A stretch of 64,000 nucleotides of DNA from Micromonospora chokoriensis (GTDB lineage: Bacteria; Actinomycetota; Actinomycetes; Mycobacteriales; Micromonosporaceae). A program made the position numbers and the translations under genes. Below, piece by piece: positions 55,877 to 63,799 of this stretch. Numbering within the stretch: position 1 is the first letter of the stretch; each line of letters opens with the position of its first letter. The stretch is taken from positions 123,456 through 187,455 of the forward strand of contig NZ_JOAN01000012.1 of the NCBI RefSeq assembly GCF_000718555.1, given 5' to 3'. A model generated the notes under the pieces. That model was given only the letters and a program-made list of their open reading frames with translations, ran no database searches and had not been told where the DNA came from.

Positions 55877-56549
55877 GCCAGGTCGGCCCGGCGCCCCGAC
55901 CGTGCCGAGGGCCCGCGGCGACATCGCCCGCCGGGTCGCCGGGTCCGCCGCGGTCGGCTGCGCCCTGGCCGGTGCGGTGGCGGTGACGCTCGCCGTGGTC
56001 GCCGGTCCCGGTTCAGGGCTCACCGGGTACGTCAGCGAGGCGGGCATCGCCGACACCGGCCACGCCGCGACGTACCGGCTCGGGGTTCTGGCCCTTGCCG
56101 GCGCGTTGCTGCTGATCGGCGCGGCGCTGCCCCCCGGGGTGTGGGCGGCCCCAGGGCTGCTCGCCGCCGGGGCTGTGTGCACCGCCGTGTCCGGGGTGGT
56201 GACCTGCTCCGACGGCTGCCCGCTGCCGCCGTTCGAGCGCACGACGGCGGCGGATCTGGTGCACGGCGGCGCGAGCATCGTGGCGACCGCGGCGGTGGTC
56301 TTCGCCATGATCACGCTTGCCGTGTCCGGGCCCGCCGGCCCGACGGTGCGTCGGCTGGCCGGCGTGGCCGCCGCGCTGACGCTGCCGCTCTGCGTCACGG
56401 TGGGGCTGGCGATGCTCGTCATCGGCCGGGGCCCGGTGGTGGGGGTGCTGGAGCGGTTGATCCTCGCCCTCACGGTGCTGTGGGGGGTGACCACCGCCAC
56501 CGCGCTGGCTCTGTGTAAGGGGCCTCACGCCGATGGGTCCTTCCGGTGA
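55869..56549 (+). CDS. DUF998 family membrane protein
   Basis: 226 residues, about six hydrophobic helices, with GYVSEAGIADTGHAATYRLG and TTAADLVHGGASIVATAAVVFAM matching the DUF998 family. GTG at 55869 overlaps the 3' end of the GHR-like gene by 8 bp, so the two are coupled; the ribosome site is weak, consistent with coupling. Function unknown. The first ~20 residues are Pro/Arg-rich. Confidence 0.82.
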   Translation: MVEPGRPGAPTVPRARGDIARRVAGSAAVGCALAGAVAVTLAVVAGPGSGLTGYVSEAGIADTGHAATYRLGVLALAGALLLIGAALPPGVWAAPGLLAAGAVCTAVSGVVTCSDGCPLPPFERTTAADLVHGGASIVATAAVVFAMITLAVSGPAGPTVRRLAGVAAALTLPLCVTVGLAMLVIGRGPVVGVLERLILALTVLWGVTTATALALCKGPHADGSFR

Positions 56550-56569
56550 GCGGGAATCGAGGTATCGTC
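56541..56569 (+). promoter_or_regulatory. predicted promoter for a leaderless transcript
   Basis: TTCCGG (56541-56546), a 17-bp spacer and TATCGT (56564-56569), which fits the actinobacterial TAnnnT -10. The next usable start codon, ATG 56578, is 8 bases downstream, where transcription should begin; no ribosome site precedes that ATG. The -35 is weak. It overlaps the end of the DUF998 gene. Confidence 0.5.
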
Positions 56570-56577
56570 GGCCCGCG

Positions 56578-56655
56578 ATGACCAACGTCTGGGACCTCAC
56601 TGTCCGCCTGTATGTCGATCTCCGACTGCAGGCCAGTGGCATCTGTCCGGGCTAG
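56578..56655 (+). CDS. Cys-containing leader peptide upstream of DAACS symporter
   Basis: 25 residues: an ATG, then ...VRLYVDLRLQASGICPG and TAG. The R-x-Y/H-V-D-L...A/S-x-x-C ending matches the actinobacterial putative leader peptides found before sulfur and cysteine uptake genes. The only Cys codon is fourth from the end and is TGT, uncommon in this GC-rich DNA. Its start lies at a predicted transcription start (leaderless). It ends 50 bp before the symporter ATG, which lacks a clear ribosome site. Expected role: ribosome stalling on Cys codons when cysteine is short, changing expression of the transporter. Confidence 0.65.
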   Translation: MTNVWDLTVRLYVDLRLQASGICPG

Positions 56656-56705
56656 CCGCGTACCTACGCCTGCCCCGATCGGACCGGACAATTGGATACA
56701 TCCCC

Positions 56706-58010
56706 ATGCCCTTCAGCCTGCGCAAAATTCCCTTCTCCGTGCAGATCCTGCTCGGCCTCGTGCTCGGCGTCGCACTGGGCTTCCTGGCCCGCAGCAACGA
56801 CCTGAGCTGGCTGACCACCACCCTGCACACCGTCGGCGGCCTCTTCGTCCAGCTACTCAAGCTGGCCGTGCCGCCGCTGGTCTTCACCGCCATCGTGGTC
56901 AGCGTGGTCAGCCTGCGCGGCGTCGCCAACGCCGCCCGGCTCGCCCTCAAGACCCTGCTGTGGTTCGGCATCACCGCGCTGATCTCGGTGAGCATCGGCA
57001 TCGGCCTCGGCCTGCTCACCAACCCGGGCAAGGGCGTGACCCTCGACCTGGGCGGCGCGGCGCCGCCGAAGAACACCGGCTCGTGGACCGACTTCCTCAC
57101 CGGCATCGTGCCCACCAACCCGGTCGGCGCGTTCGTCGAGGGCAACGTCCTGCAGATCGTCTTCCTCGCCGTCGTCATCGGTGCCGCGGCCCTGCTGGTC
57201 GGCGACGCCGCCGAACCGTTCGTGGCGCTGAACCGCTCCCTGCTGGAGATCGTCCAGAAGGCGCTCTGGTGGGTCATCCGCCTCGCCCCGATCGGCACCC
57301 TCGGCCTGATCGGCAACGCCGTCGCCTCGTACGGCTGGGACCTGCTGGCCCCCCTCGCGAAGTTCACCACCGCCGTCTACGTCGGCTGCGCCATCGTGCT
57401 CTTCGTGGTCTACCCGCTGGTGCTGATCCTCGCCGGCCGCCTCAACCCGCTGCGCTTCTTCGCCGGCGCCTGGCCGGCGATCCAGCTGGCCTTCGTGTCC
57501 CGCTCCTCGGTCGGCACCATGCCGGTCACCCAGCGCTCCGTCGAGCGCCTCGGCGTGCCCCGCGAGTACGCCTCGTTCGCGGTGCCCTTCGGCGCGACCA
57601 CGAAGATGGACGGTTGCGCCGCCATCTACCCGGCCCTCGCCGCGATCTTCGTGGCCCAGGTGTTCGGCGTGCACCTCGGCATCGGCGACTACCTGCTCAT
57701 CGCCTTCGTCTCGGTGGTCGGCTCGGCGGCCACCGCCGGCCTGACCGGCGCGATCGTGATGCTCACCCTGACCCTGAGCACGCTGGGCCTGCCGCTTGCC
57801 GGCGCCGGCCTGCTGCTGGCCATCGACCCGATCCTGGACATGATCCGCACCGCCACCAACGTGGCGGGGCAGGCACTGGTGCCGACCGTGGTCGCCGCCC
57901 GCGAGGGCACCCTCGACCGCGCGGCGTACGAGTCCGCCGGCCAGCGTGACCTGACCGACCCGGAGCCGGTCGTCGACACCCGGCCCCAGCTCGACCCTGT
58001 TCCCGCCTGA
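56706..58010 (+). CDS. dicarboxylate/amino acid:cation symporter (DAACS)
   Basis: 434 residues. Sodium- or proton-coupled SDF family carrier: first helix block PFSVQILLGLVLGVALGFL, HP1-like SRSSVGTMPVTQ, TM7 motif TTKMDGCAAIYPA, and TM8 DPILDMIRTATNV with the Arg/Asp pair that in GltP-type carriers binds the side-chain carboxylate. The MDGCAAIYP motif also resembles TcyP-type cystine carriers. So the substrate may be an acidic amino acid/dicarboxylate or cystine; the leader peptide upstream favours a sulfur amino acid. Start ATG at 56706 with no clear Shine-Dalgarno. Ends 13 bp before a strong hairpin. Confidence 0.9.
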   Translation: MPFSLRKIPFSVQILLGLVLGVALGFLARSNDLSWLTTTLHTVGGLFVQLLKLAVPPLVFTAIVVSVVSLRGVANAARLALKTLLWFGITALISVSIGIGLGLLTNPGKGVTLDLGGAAPPKNTGSWTDFLTGIVPTNPVGAFVEGNVLQIVFLAVVIGAAALLVGDAAEPFVALNRSLLEIVQKALWWVIRLAPIGTLGLIGNAVASYGWDLLAPLAKFTTAVYVGCAIVLFVVYPLVLILAGRLNPLRFFAGAWPAIQLAFVSRSSVGTMPVTQRSVERLGVPREYASFAVPFGATTKMDGCAAIYPALAAIFVAQVFGVHLGIGDYLLIAFVSVVGSAATAGLTGAIVMLTLTLSTLGLPLAGAGLLLAIDPILDMIRTATNVAGQALVPTVVAAREGTLDRAAYESAGQRDLTDPEPVVDTRPQLDPVPA

Positions 58011-58022
58011 TCAGTTCACCCA

Positions 58023-58060
58023 ACGACGACGGGCCCCTCTCCCCGGGGGCCCGTCGTCGT
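58023..58060 (+). terminator. perfect 15-bp hairpin after the symporter gene
   Basis: ACGACGACGGGCCCC (58023-58037) and GGGGCCCGTCGTCGT (58046-58060), 8-nt loop, starting 13 bp past the stop. Followed 19 bp later by the OYE start, so the OYE gene has to be read through or use a promoter inside this short gap. Confidence 0.75.
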
Positions 58061-58078
58061 GTCGGAGAGGATGACCAC

Positions 58079-59143
58079 ATGAGTTCCCTGTTCACACCCC
58101 TGGCCCTGCGCGCGGTCACCCTGCCCAACCGGATCGCCCTGGCGCCGATGTGCCAGTACTCCGCCGGCCCCGACGGTCTGCCCACCGACTGGCACCTGAT
58201 CCACCTCGGCAGTCGCGCGGTCGGCGGGGCCGGTCTGGTGCTGACCGAGGCGACCGCCGTGCTCCCCGAGGGCCGGATCAGCCCGCAGGACACCGGGCTG
58301 TGGTCCGGTGCGCACGTCGACGCCTGGCGACCGGTGACCGCGTTCGTCGCCGCCCACGGCGCGGTGCCGGCCGTGCAGCTCGCGCACGCCGGATTCAAGG
58401 CCTCCACCTACCGGCCGTGGGCATCCGAGCGCGGCGGGGTGCCGGACGCCGAGGGCGGCTGGACGCCCGTCGCCCCCGGCGCGGAGCCGTTCACCGCCGA
58501 CTACCGGACGCCGACCAGCCTCGACGAGGCCGGCATCGCCGGTGTGGTCGAGGCGTTCGCGGCCGGTGCCGCACGCGCGCTGGACGCCGGCTTCGCCGCC
58601 GTGGAGATCCACGCCGCCCACGGCTACCTGCTCAACGAGTTCCTCTCGCCGCTGACCAACCACCGCACCGACTCGTACGGCGGCGACCGGGCTGCCCGGA
58701 TGCGGCTCACCCTGGAGGTGGCCCGCGCGGTGCGCGCCGCGGTCGGTGAGGACGTGCCGGTGCTGACCCGGATCTCCGCCACCGACTGGGTCGAGGGCGG
58801 CTGGACGATCGAGGACAGCGTGGTGCTCGCCGGTGAGCTGGCCGGCGTCGGCGTCGACCTGGTCGACGCGTCCTCCGGTGGGGTGAGCATGGACCAGCGC
58901 ATCCCGCTCGGCCCCGGCTACCAGGTGCCGCTGGCCGCGCAGATCCGCCGCGAGGCCGGCGTACCGACCGGCGCGGTGGGCCTCATCGTCGAGCCTGAGC
59001 ACGCCGAGCAGATCATCGCCGGCGGCGAAGCCGACCTGGTGCTGCTCGGCCGGGAGTTGCTGCGCGACCCGTACTGGCCGCGCCGGGCCGCCGCGAAGCT
59101 CGGCGTCGCCTACTCCGGACCCGCCCAGTACGCCCGCGCCTGA
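58079..59143 (+). CDS. NADH:flavin oxidoreductase, old yellow enzyme family (YqjM-like)
   Basis: 354 residues, FMN-binding TIM barrel. The redox-tuning Cys in APMCQYSAGPDGLPTDWHL marks the YqjM/thermophilic-like class; the substrate-binding His pair is in IHAAHGYLLNEFLSPLTNHRTDSYGG; TRISATDW and GRELLRDPYWP follow. It reduces activated C=C bonds with NAD(P)H, possibly as a detoxification enzyme like the nearby GHR-like gene. ATG at 58079 follows GGAGAGGATG-type sequence. Convergent with the ABC exporter gene over a hairpin. Confidence 0.93.
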   Translation: MSSLFTPLALRAVTLPNRIALAPMCQYSAGPDGLPTDWHLIHLGSRAVGGAGLVLTEATAVLPEGRISPQDTGLWSGAHVDAWRPVTAFVAAHGAVPAVQLAHAGFKASTYRPWASERGGVPDAEGGWTPVAPGAEPFTADYRTPTSLDEAGIAGVVEAFAAGAARALDAGFAAVEIHAAHGYLLNEFLSPLTNHRTDSYGGDRAARMRLTLEVARAVRAAVGEDVPVLTRISATDWVEGGWTIEDSVVLAGELAGVGVDLVDASSGGVSMDQRIPLGPGYQVPLAAQIRREAGVPTGAVGLIVEPEHAEQIIAGGEADLVLLGRELLRDPYWPRRAAAKLGVAYSGPAQYARA

Positions 59144-59150
59144 TCCCGCC

Positions 59151-59185
59151 GGTGGGGCGGCTGCCATGCCGGCAGCCGCCCCACC
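59151..59185. terminator. perfect 15-bp hairpin between convergent genes
   Basis: GGTGGGGCGGCTGCC (59151-59165) and GGCAGCCGCCCCACC (59171-59185) with a 5-nt loop, 7 bp past the OYE stop and 42 bp from the ABC exporter stop on the other strand. Likely bidirectional terminator. Confidence 0.8.
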
Positions 59186-59227
59186 TTCAGTCGCACCCGG
59201 CGTCAGCGCTGGTGCTCGGCCCGGCGT

Positions 59228-62200
59228 TCAGCCGGCCAGGTGCGACCAGTCGCCCTCCAGGTCCTGCCAGGTGCCCTGGGCCGCCACCGTGCCGCCGAGC
59301 AGCACCACCACGTGGTCGGCCCGGACCAACGCCGCGCGCTTCGCGGTCGAGCCGACCACCGTCACCCCGTGGTCGCGCAGCGCCTGCCACAGCGCCAGCT
59401 CGGTGGTGACGTCCAGCGCCGACGACACGTCGTCGGCCACCAACAATTCGGTACGCGGTGCCAGCGCCCGGGCCAGCGCCAGCCGCTGCAACTGCCCGCC
59501 GCTGAGCCGGGTGCCCTTGTGCCCGATGAGTAGCCCCAGCCCCCCGCCGGCGGCGGCCAGGTCATGGTCGAGCTGGGCGGTGCTGATCGCCCCGGCCGCG
59601 TCCACCTGGTGCCCGAGGGCGATGTTGTCGGCCACCGTGCCGGAGAGCACCCGGGGCAACTGACCGACGTAGCCAACCTGGTTGGGACGCAGGAACAGCT
59701 CCGGCTCGGTGACCGGGTCACCGTTCCAGGCCAGCTCGCCGGTGTGGTGCACGATCCCGGCCAGCGCCCGCAACAGCGAGGACTTGCCCGACCCCACCGG
59801 CCCGACGACAAGCACCAACTGCCCCCGCTGCACGGTCAGGTCCACACCGCGCACGGCCACCGCGCCGTCGGAGTGCACCACCCCGAAGTCACGCAGCTCC
59901 AGGCGGCGCAACGGATGCCGAGGCGGCATGGTCGGCGCGGGCGCCGTCCCGGCGGTCAGGTCGACCTCCGGCACCCCCGCGGAGTACGTGCTCACCCCGG
60001 TCATCGCCGCCGTGCGCCGGGTCCAGACCCGCGCCGAGGGCAGCTGCGAGATCAACGACGCCGTCGTCCAGGCAAACCAGCGGGCCGCACCCAGGGTGGA
60101 GACGGCCACCAGCACCGCCCCGGCGGAGAGCGAACCGTTCAGGTAGAGCGCCCAGGCGCCGATCGGCAACAGCCCGCTGGCCATCGACGGCGTCGAACGC
60201 GCCCACACCTGCACCGAGATCTCCCGCCGCTGCCGGTCGCTGCGCAGCACGTCCAGGCCCGCCAGGTGGCGCAGCACCGCGGTGGTCGCGCCGGCGAGCT
60301 TCACCGTCCGCGCTGCGGAGAGCGCCGAGACCAGCGCGGTGGCGAAGGAGGCCCGCGCCGCCACCGTCGCCCGGGCCGCACGCTCCAGCTTCGGCCCGAA
60401 CAGCGTCGCGGCCAGCCCGGAGACGACCATCGTGCCGAGGAAGAACAGCCCGGGTACGACACTGCCGGTGACCGCCGTCATGGCGACCACGAGCACCAGC
60501 GCGACGGCCTGGTCGAGCACGTTGTCGGCGAGCTGCACCACCCGCTCGGTGTCCCCGCCCTGCGCCACCACCTCGGCCGGGGTGTGCGAGCTGACCCGGC
60601 GCGGCCCGGTCTGGCCGTGCACCAGGCGCAGCCCGATCCGCAGCATCTGCCGCACCCACCACTGCGGGAACCAGACGTGCGTGTAGAACGGCAACGGCAG
60701 GGTGATCAGCAGCCCGGCAACGATCCCCACCGCCGGCAGGTACGGGCTGCCCGTCCCGTCGACCAGGTCCGCCCAGAGCCAGGGCAGCACCGGGCCGTCC
60801 AACCCAAGCAGGCTGAGCCCGAGGAACAGCACGATCGCGGCCGCCCCGTACCGGGGATCGTTGGTGCAGAGTCGGAAGATCTCCCGCAGCGTCCGGGCCG
60901 GTGGCACCGGCGGCAGTGGTGGCGGGTCGGCGCGGGTCGGCGCGAGGGTGCCCTGCGTGCTGTCCGGCGGTGTCTCCCGCGTGGCCTGCCCATTCGGCTC
61001 GGCCCGCGTGGGTGCCGGCTCATTCGGCCAGGCGGCGGCCTGCTCATTGAGCGCGACCGGCTCGGTCGGCGGCTCGGTCGGCCAGGCGTCGGCCGGGCCG
61101 GGGCCGACCAGCAGGTCGGTGCCGACGCCGGAGCGACCGGCCGGGGCCACCGTGGCGTACGCGGCGGCGTGGCTGGTCGCCAGCAGTTCGGCGAAGCGCG
61201 TCGACGTCTCCAGCGGACCGGCCTCGACCACCGCGCCGTCGGCCAGGACGACCACCTCGTCACAGCGGCGCACCGAGGAGAGTCGGTGCGCGATGACGAT
61301 GCCGATCCGGTCGCGCAGCAGTCGTTCGGTGGCCCGCTGCACCCGCGCCTCGGTGACCGGATCCAGCCGTGCGGTGGCCTCGTCGAGGATCACCACGTGC
61401 GGCTCTCGGACCAGGATCCGGGCGAACGCCACCAACTGCTCCTGACCGGCGGAGAGCACGTGCCCGCCCTCCCCCAGCCGGGTCGCCAACCCGTCCGGCA
61501 GCTCGGCGATCCAACCGGCCAACCCCAACTCGTCGAGCGCCCGAGCCGCCGCGTCGAGCAGCTCCGGGTCGAAGAGCGCGACGTTCTCGGCGAGCGTGCC
61601 GGCCAGGATCTCGGTGCGCTGCGGCACCAACGCCACCCAGCGACGTAGCTGCTCGACGTCGAGGTCACACAGGTCGGTGCCGCCGAGGAACACCGTGCCC
61701 GGCGGCACGTCGACCGCCCGGGTGAGCACCTTCGCCAGCGTCGACTTGCCCGAACCGGTCCGCCCGATCAGCGCGTACGAGCGACCGCGCGCGAAGGTGA
61801 GGCTGAGCCCTCGCAGCGCCGCCCCCCGGTCACTCTCCTCGTACCCGAAGGTCAGATCCCGAATGCGCAGGTCACCCTCGCTCGGGCTGGCCCCGCCGAC
61901 CGGTTCCTGCCGAGCCTTCTGAAGCAACTGCACCCGAGCCCACGCGCCGAGCGCCTCCTGGATCTCCGGCACCATCCGGCTGACGTGTTCCGCGGTCGCC
62001 CCGAAGGCCAGGGCGAGCAGCCAGATGGCGGTGAGCCGGGCGGCGTCGATCCGGTCGGTGGCCAACGCCCACGCCCCGCCGAGCACCACCGCGCCGATAC
62101 CAGCCCGGATCGTCGCGGTGGCCGCCGTCGCCACCCAGGCGGACAGCACCCAGACCACCCGGCCCCGGGACAGCACGGCGGCAGCCCGCCGGGCGTACAA

Positions 62201-62824
62201 CCGCAGCACGTACGGCCGGGCCAGACTGGTGCGTACGTCGTCCTGGCCGTGCACCGCCTCCTCCATCACGGCGGCCAGGTCGGACCACGCCTCCTCCTCG
62301 GCCATCCGGGCCGGGCTGATCCGCGCCGTGGGCCGGCGCAGGCCGACCGCCAGCACCACCGTGAGCAGCAGCATCGCGATCCCCGCAGGCCACCACACGA
62401 ACAGCGCCACGACCATCGACAACAGGCCGACGCAGAGGCCCTGGGCGAGCCGGGTGCCCTGGTTACGAATTGCCGACGCCACCTGATAGACGTCCCCGTC
62501 GATCCGGTCGAGCAACTCGCCCACCGGGGTGGTCTCCAAGGTGGGCAGGTCCTGCCCGAGAGCGACGCGACAGAGCCGGCGGCGCACGTCGGCGGACCAG
62601 TCGGCGGTCAGACCGGCCATCAGCAAACTCACCGCGAGGTCGCTGAGGACCACGGCGACCAGGGCTGCGGCCAGTACGCCGAAGAAACCGGCCGAGCGAT
62701 GCACCAACACCGCGCCGGCCAGCGCCGAAGCGCCCGCCTGCCCCGCAGCGCCCAACACGATGAGGACGGCCACGATCGTCATACGACGGGTCGAGGTGCC
62801 CCACAGATCACGGAGCAGGCGCAT
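59228..62824 (-). CDS. fused TMD-NBD-TMD-NBD ABC exporter
   Basis: 1198 residues, twice the usual half-transporter. TMD1 (about 1-310), NBD1 with Walker A GRTGSGKST near 358, signature LSAGQ near 456, Walker B VVILDEAT near 478 and H-loop AHR; an ~85-residue Pro/Glu/Ala linker; TMD2 (from about 645), NBD2 with Walker A GPVGSGKSS near 1011, canonical LSGGQ near 1106 but Walker B LLVADDVSS (Asp in place of the catalytic Glu) and no His in the H-loop (STAKR). One ATP site is therefore complete and one degenerate. Type I exporter; substrate unknown. ATG at 62824 has GGAGGA nine bases upstream. Confidence 0.92.
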   Translation of the reverse strand: MRLLRDLWGTSTRRMTIVAVLIVLGAAGQAGASALAGAVLVHRSAGFFGVLAAALVAVVLSDLAVSLLMAGLTADWSADVRRRLCRVALGQDLPTLETTPVGELLDRIDGDVYQVASAIRNQGTRLAQGLCVGLLSMVVALFVWWPAGIAMLLLTVVLAVGLRRPTARISPARMAEEEAWSDLAAVMEEAVHGQDDVRTSLARPYVLRLYARRAAAVLSRGRVVWVLSAWVATAATATIRAGIGAVVLGGAWALATDRIDAARLTAIWLLALAFGATAEHVSRMVPEIQEALGAWARVQLLQKARQEPVGGASPSEGDLRIRDLTFGYEESDRGAALRGLSLTFARGRSYALIGRTGSGKSTLAKVLTRAVDVPPGTVFLGGTDLCDLDVEQLRRWVALVPQRTEILAGTLAENVALFDPELLDAAARALDELGLAGWIAELPDGLATRLGEGGHVLSAGQEQLVAFARILVREPHVVILDEATARLDPVTEARVQRATERLLRDRIGIVIAHRLSSVRRCDEVVVLADGAVVEAGPLETSTRFAELLATSHAAAYATVAPAGRSGVGTDLLVGPGPADAWPTEPPTEPVALNEQAAAWPNEPAPTRAEPNGQATRETPPDSTQGTLAPTRADPPPLPPVPPARTLREIFRLCTNDPRYGAAAIVLFLGLSLLGLDGPVLPWLWADLVDGTGSPYLPAVGIVAGLLITLPLPFYTHVWFPQWWVRQMLRIGLRLVHGQTGPRRVSSHTPAEVVAQGGDTERVVQLADNVLDQAVALVLVVAMTAVTGSVVPGLFFLGTMVVSGLAATLFGPKLERAARATVAARASFATALVSALSAARTVKLAGATTAVLRHLAGLDVLRSDRQRREISVQVWARSTPSMASGLLPIGAWALYLNGSLSAGAVLVAVSTLGAARWFAWTTASLISQLPSARVWTRRTAAMTGVSTYSAGVPEVDLTAGTAPAPTMPPRHPLRRLELRDFGVVHSDGAVAVRGVDLTVQRGQLVLVVGPVGSGKSSLLRALAGIVHHTGELAWNGDPVTEPELFLRPNQVGYVGQLPRVLSGTVADNIALGHQVDAAGAISTAQLDHDLAAAGGGLGLLIGHKGTRLSGGQLQRLALARALAPRTELLVADDVSSALDVTTELALWQALRDHGVTVVGSTAKRAALVRADHVVVLLGGTVAAQGTWQDLEGDWSHLAG

Positions 62825-63099
62825 GGAAAAGTCCTCCGGAACGTGGGTGGCGGAGACCTCAGCCTGCCGGCACGAACCCGTCAACTCAACCGATTTTCCG
62901 GCCCTGAGCAGGGCATCCACCCAGTTCGCTCAATAGTTACGACCCGCCACCAGAGCACCCCCGCCCGCAAACCTCGTCCCTCGCTCGGCGGCGGTGACGA
63001 TGGACCGCCGGACGCCGCCTCGGCGTGGGTGCCCCCAACCAGAGATCCCCTTGCGGGCGTTTTATCCGGTTCGGTGGGCTCCACCGGACGGCGACACTT

Positions 63100-63180
63100 C
63101 TTGATCGACTCGACTTCATTGAAGTCGGGGCATCAGAGCGCACCGGATGCCCCGACTTCCTGGAGGGCGAGTCGATCAAG
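63100..63180. repeat. 35-bp imperfect GATC-anchored inverted repeat
   Basis: Arms 63100-63134 and 63146-63180 pair at 30 of 35 positions around an 11-nt loop. Outer ends CTTGATCGACTC and GAGTCGATCAAG pair perfectly over 12 bp; inner ends GAAGTCGGGGCATC and GATGCCCCGACTTC over 14 bp. The first arm also contains the near-palindrome GACTTCATTGAAGTC. Confidence 0.85.
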
Positions 63181-63340
63181 CGCGGATTGGTGGCCTGTGG
63201 GGTCGAACCTGAGGCCATTGGGCAATTTTGTCCGGCTTTGGGGTCGGCGAGACTGGGCGGCGAGTCGGCCGCCGGGCGGTTTAGGGCGGTTTGGGGCTGT
63301 GACCGGTCGCACCCGTGGGCTGGAATCATGGCCGGGCCGG

Positions 63341-63720
63341 GGTCGTTACACATCCTGACGATCGCAGCACCACGGCCGACCACCCGCCCCCTCGGGGGTT
63401 GGGATGCAGGCCCCGCGGGTTGGAATGCCCACCCCCGCCCGGTCGTTACAGTCCCCACGAACGACCGACCGGCACCGCCGTGATGTGGGTGCCGACGGAT
63501 CGGGCCTCCCCGGAATGACCCCGGCCCCCCGGTCGTTGCACCCCCCACGACCGACCGGCTACCGCCTCGATGGGCCGACCCCGGAATGACCTCGGTCCCC
63601 CGGTCGTTACATCTGGACCCGGCGCCACGAGCCCCCCGCTTGGCGGTCGCCGACCCTGGCGCCACGAGCCCCCCGCTTGTAGGCCGCCACCCCCAAAGAC
63701 TTTTTCCTTGTGTTGTTGCA
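63341..63720 (+). repeat. spaced GTCGTTRCA elements
   Basis: GGTCGTTACA at 63341-63350, 63441-63450 and 63602-63611, GGTCGTTGCA at 63531-63540, and a degenerate TGTTGTTGCA at 63711-63720. The first four are each preceded about 20 bp upstream by GGAAT (63322, 63422, 63512, 63583), so the repeating unit is GGAATG-N15-GGTCGTTRCA with spacing of 100, 90, 71 and 109 bp. Confidence 0.75.
63621..63679 (+). repeat. 37-bp tandem direct repeat
   Basis: GGCGCCACGAGCCCCCCGCT is found at 63621 and again at 63658, each followed by TG; period 37 bp, 22 bp identical, the second copy then diverging. It lies between the fourth and fifth GTCGTTRCA elements. Confidence 0.75.
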
Positions 63721-63799
63721 GCGCCCGACGAGGTGCTCGACACCCTGCCGCTGTTCCCCCTTAGCGGCCCGGGTGTTCTACCCCCGAAGGAGCTACCCC

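Larger units (their letters stand above)
62825..63799. other. 975-bp non-coding, repeat-rich gap
   Basis: No reading frame here has conserved sequence. It holds the presumed ABC-exporter promoter on the left (62825-62940), a large GATC hairpin (63100-63180), five spaced GTCGTTRCA-like elements (63341-63720), a 37-bp direct repeat (63621-63679) and, at the right edge, the ribosome site GAAGGAG (63786-63792) of the secreted-protein gene. Open frames in it (for example 63025-63483 on + and 62937-63743 on -) consist of Pro/Arg/Gly-biased sequence and repeats. Confidence 0.7.

Noticed and set aside
59564..61648. 694-codon + strand open frame opposite the ABC exporter
   Set aside because: Shadow frame of high-GC coding DNA; the minus strand has complete Walker and signature motifs.
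62937..63743. 268-codon minus frame and overlapping 152-codon plus frame (63025-63483)
   Set aside because: They are built from the hairpin and spaced repeats, have no ribosome site or conserved block, and change reading through the repeat copies.
63610..63799. Possible cyclic-di-AMP (ydaO) riboswitch ahead of the secreted protein gene
   Set aside because: Such riboswitches precede wall-hydrolase genes in actinobacteria, but I could not find the conserved ydaO core sequences or pairing in this stretch.
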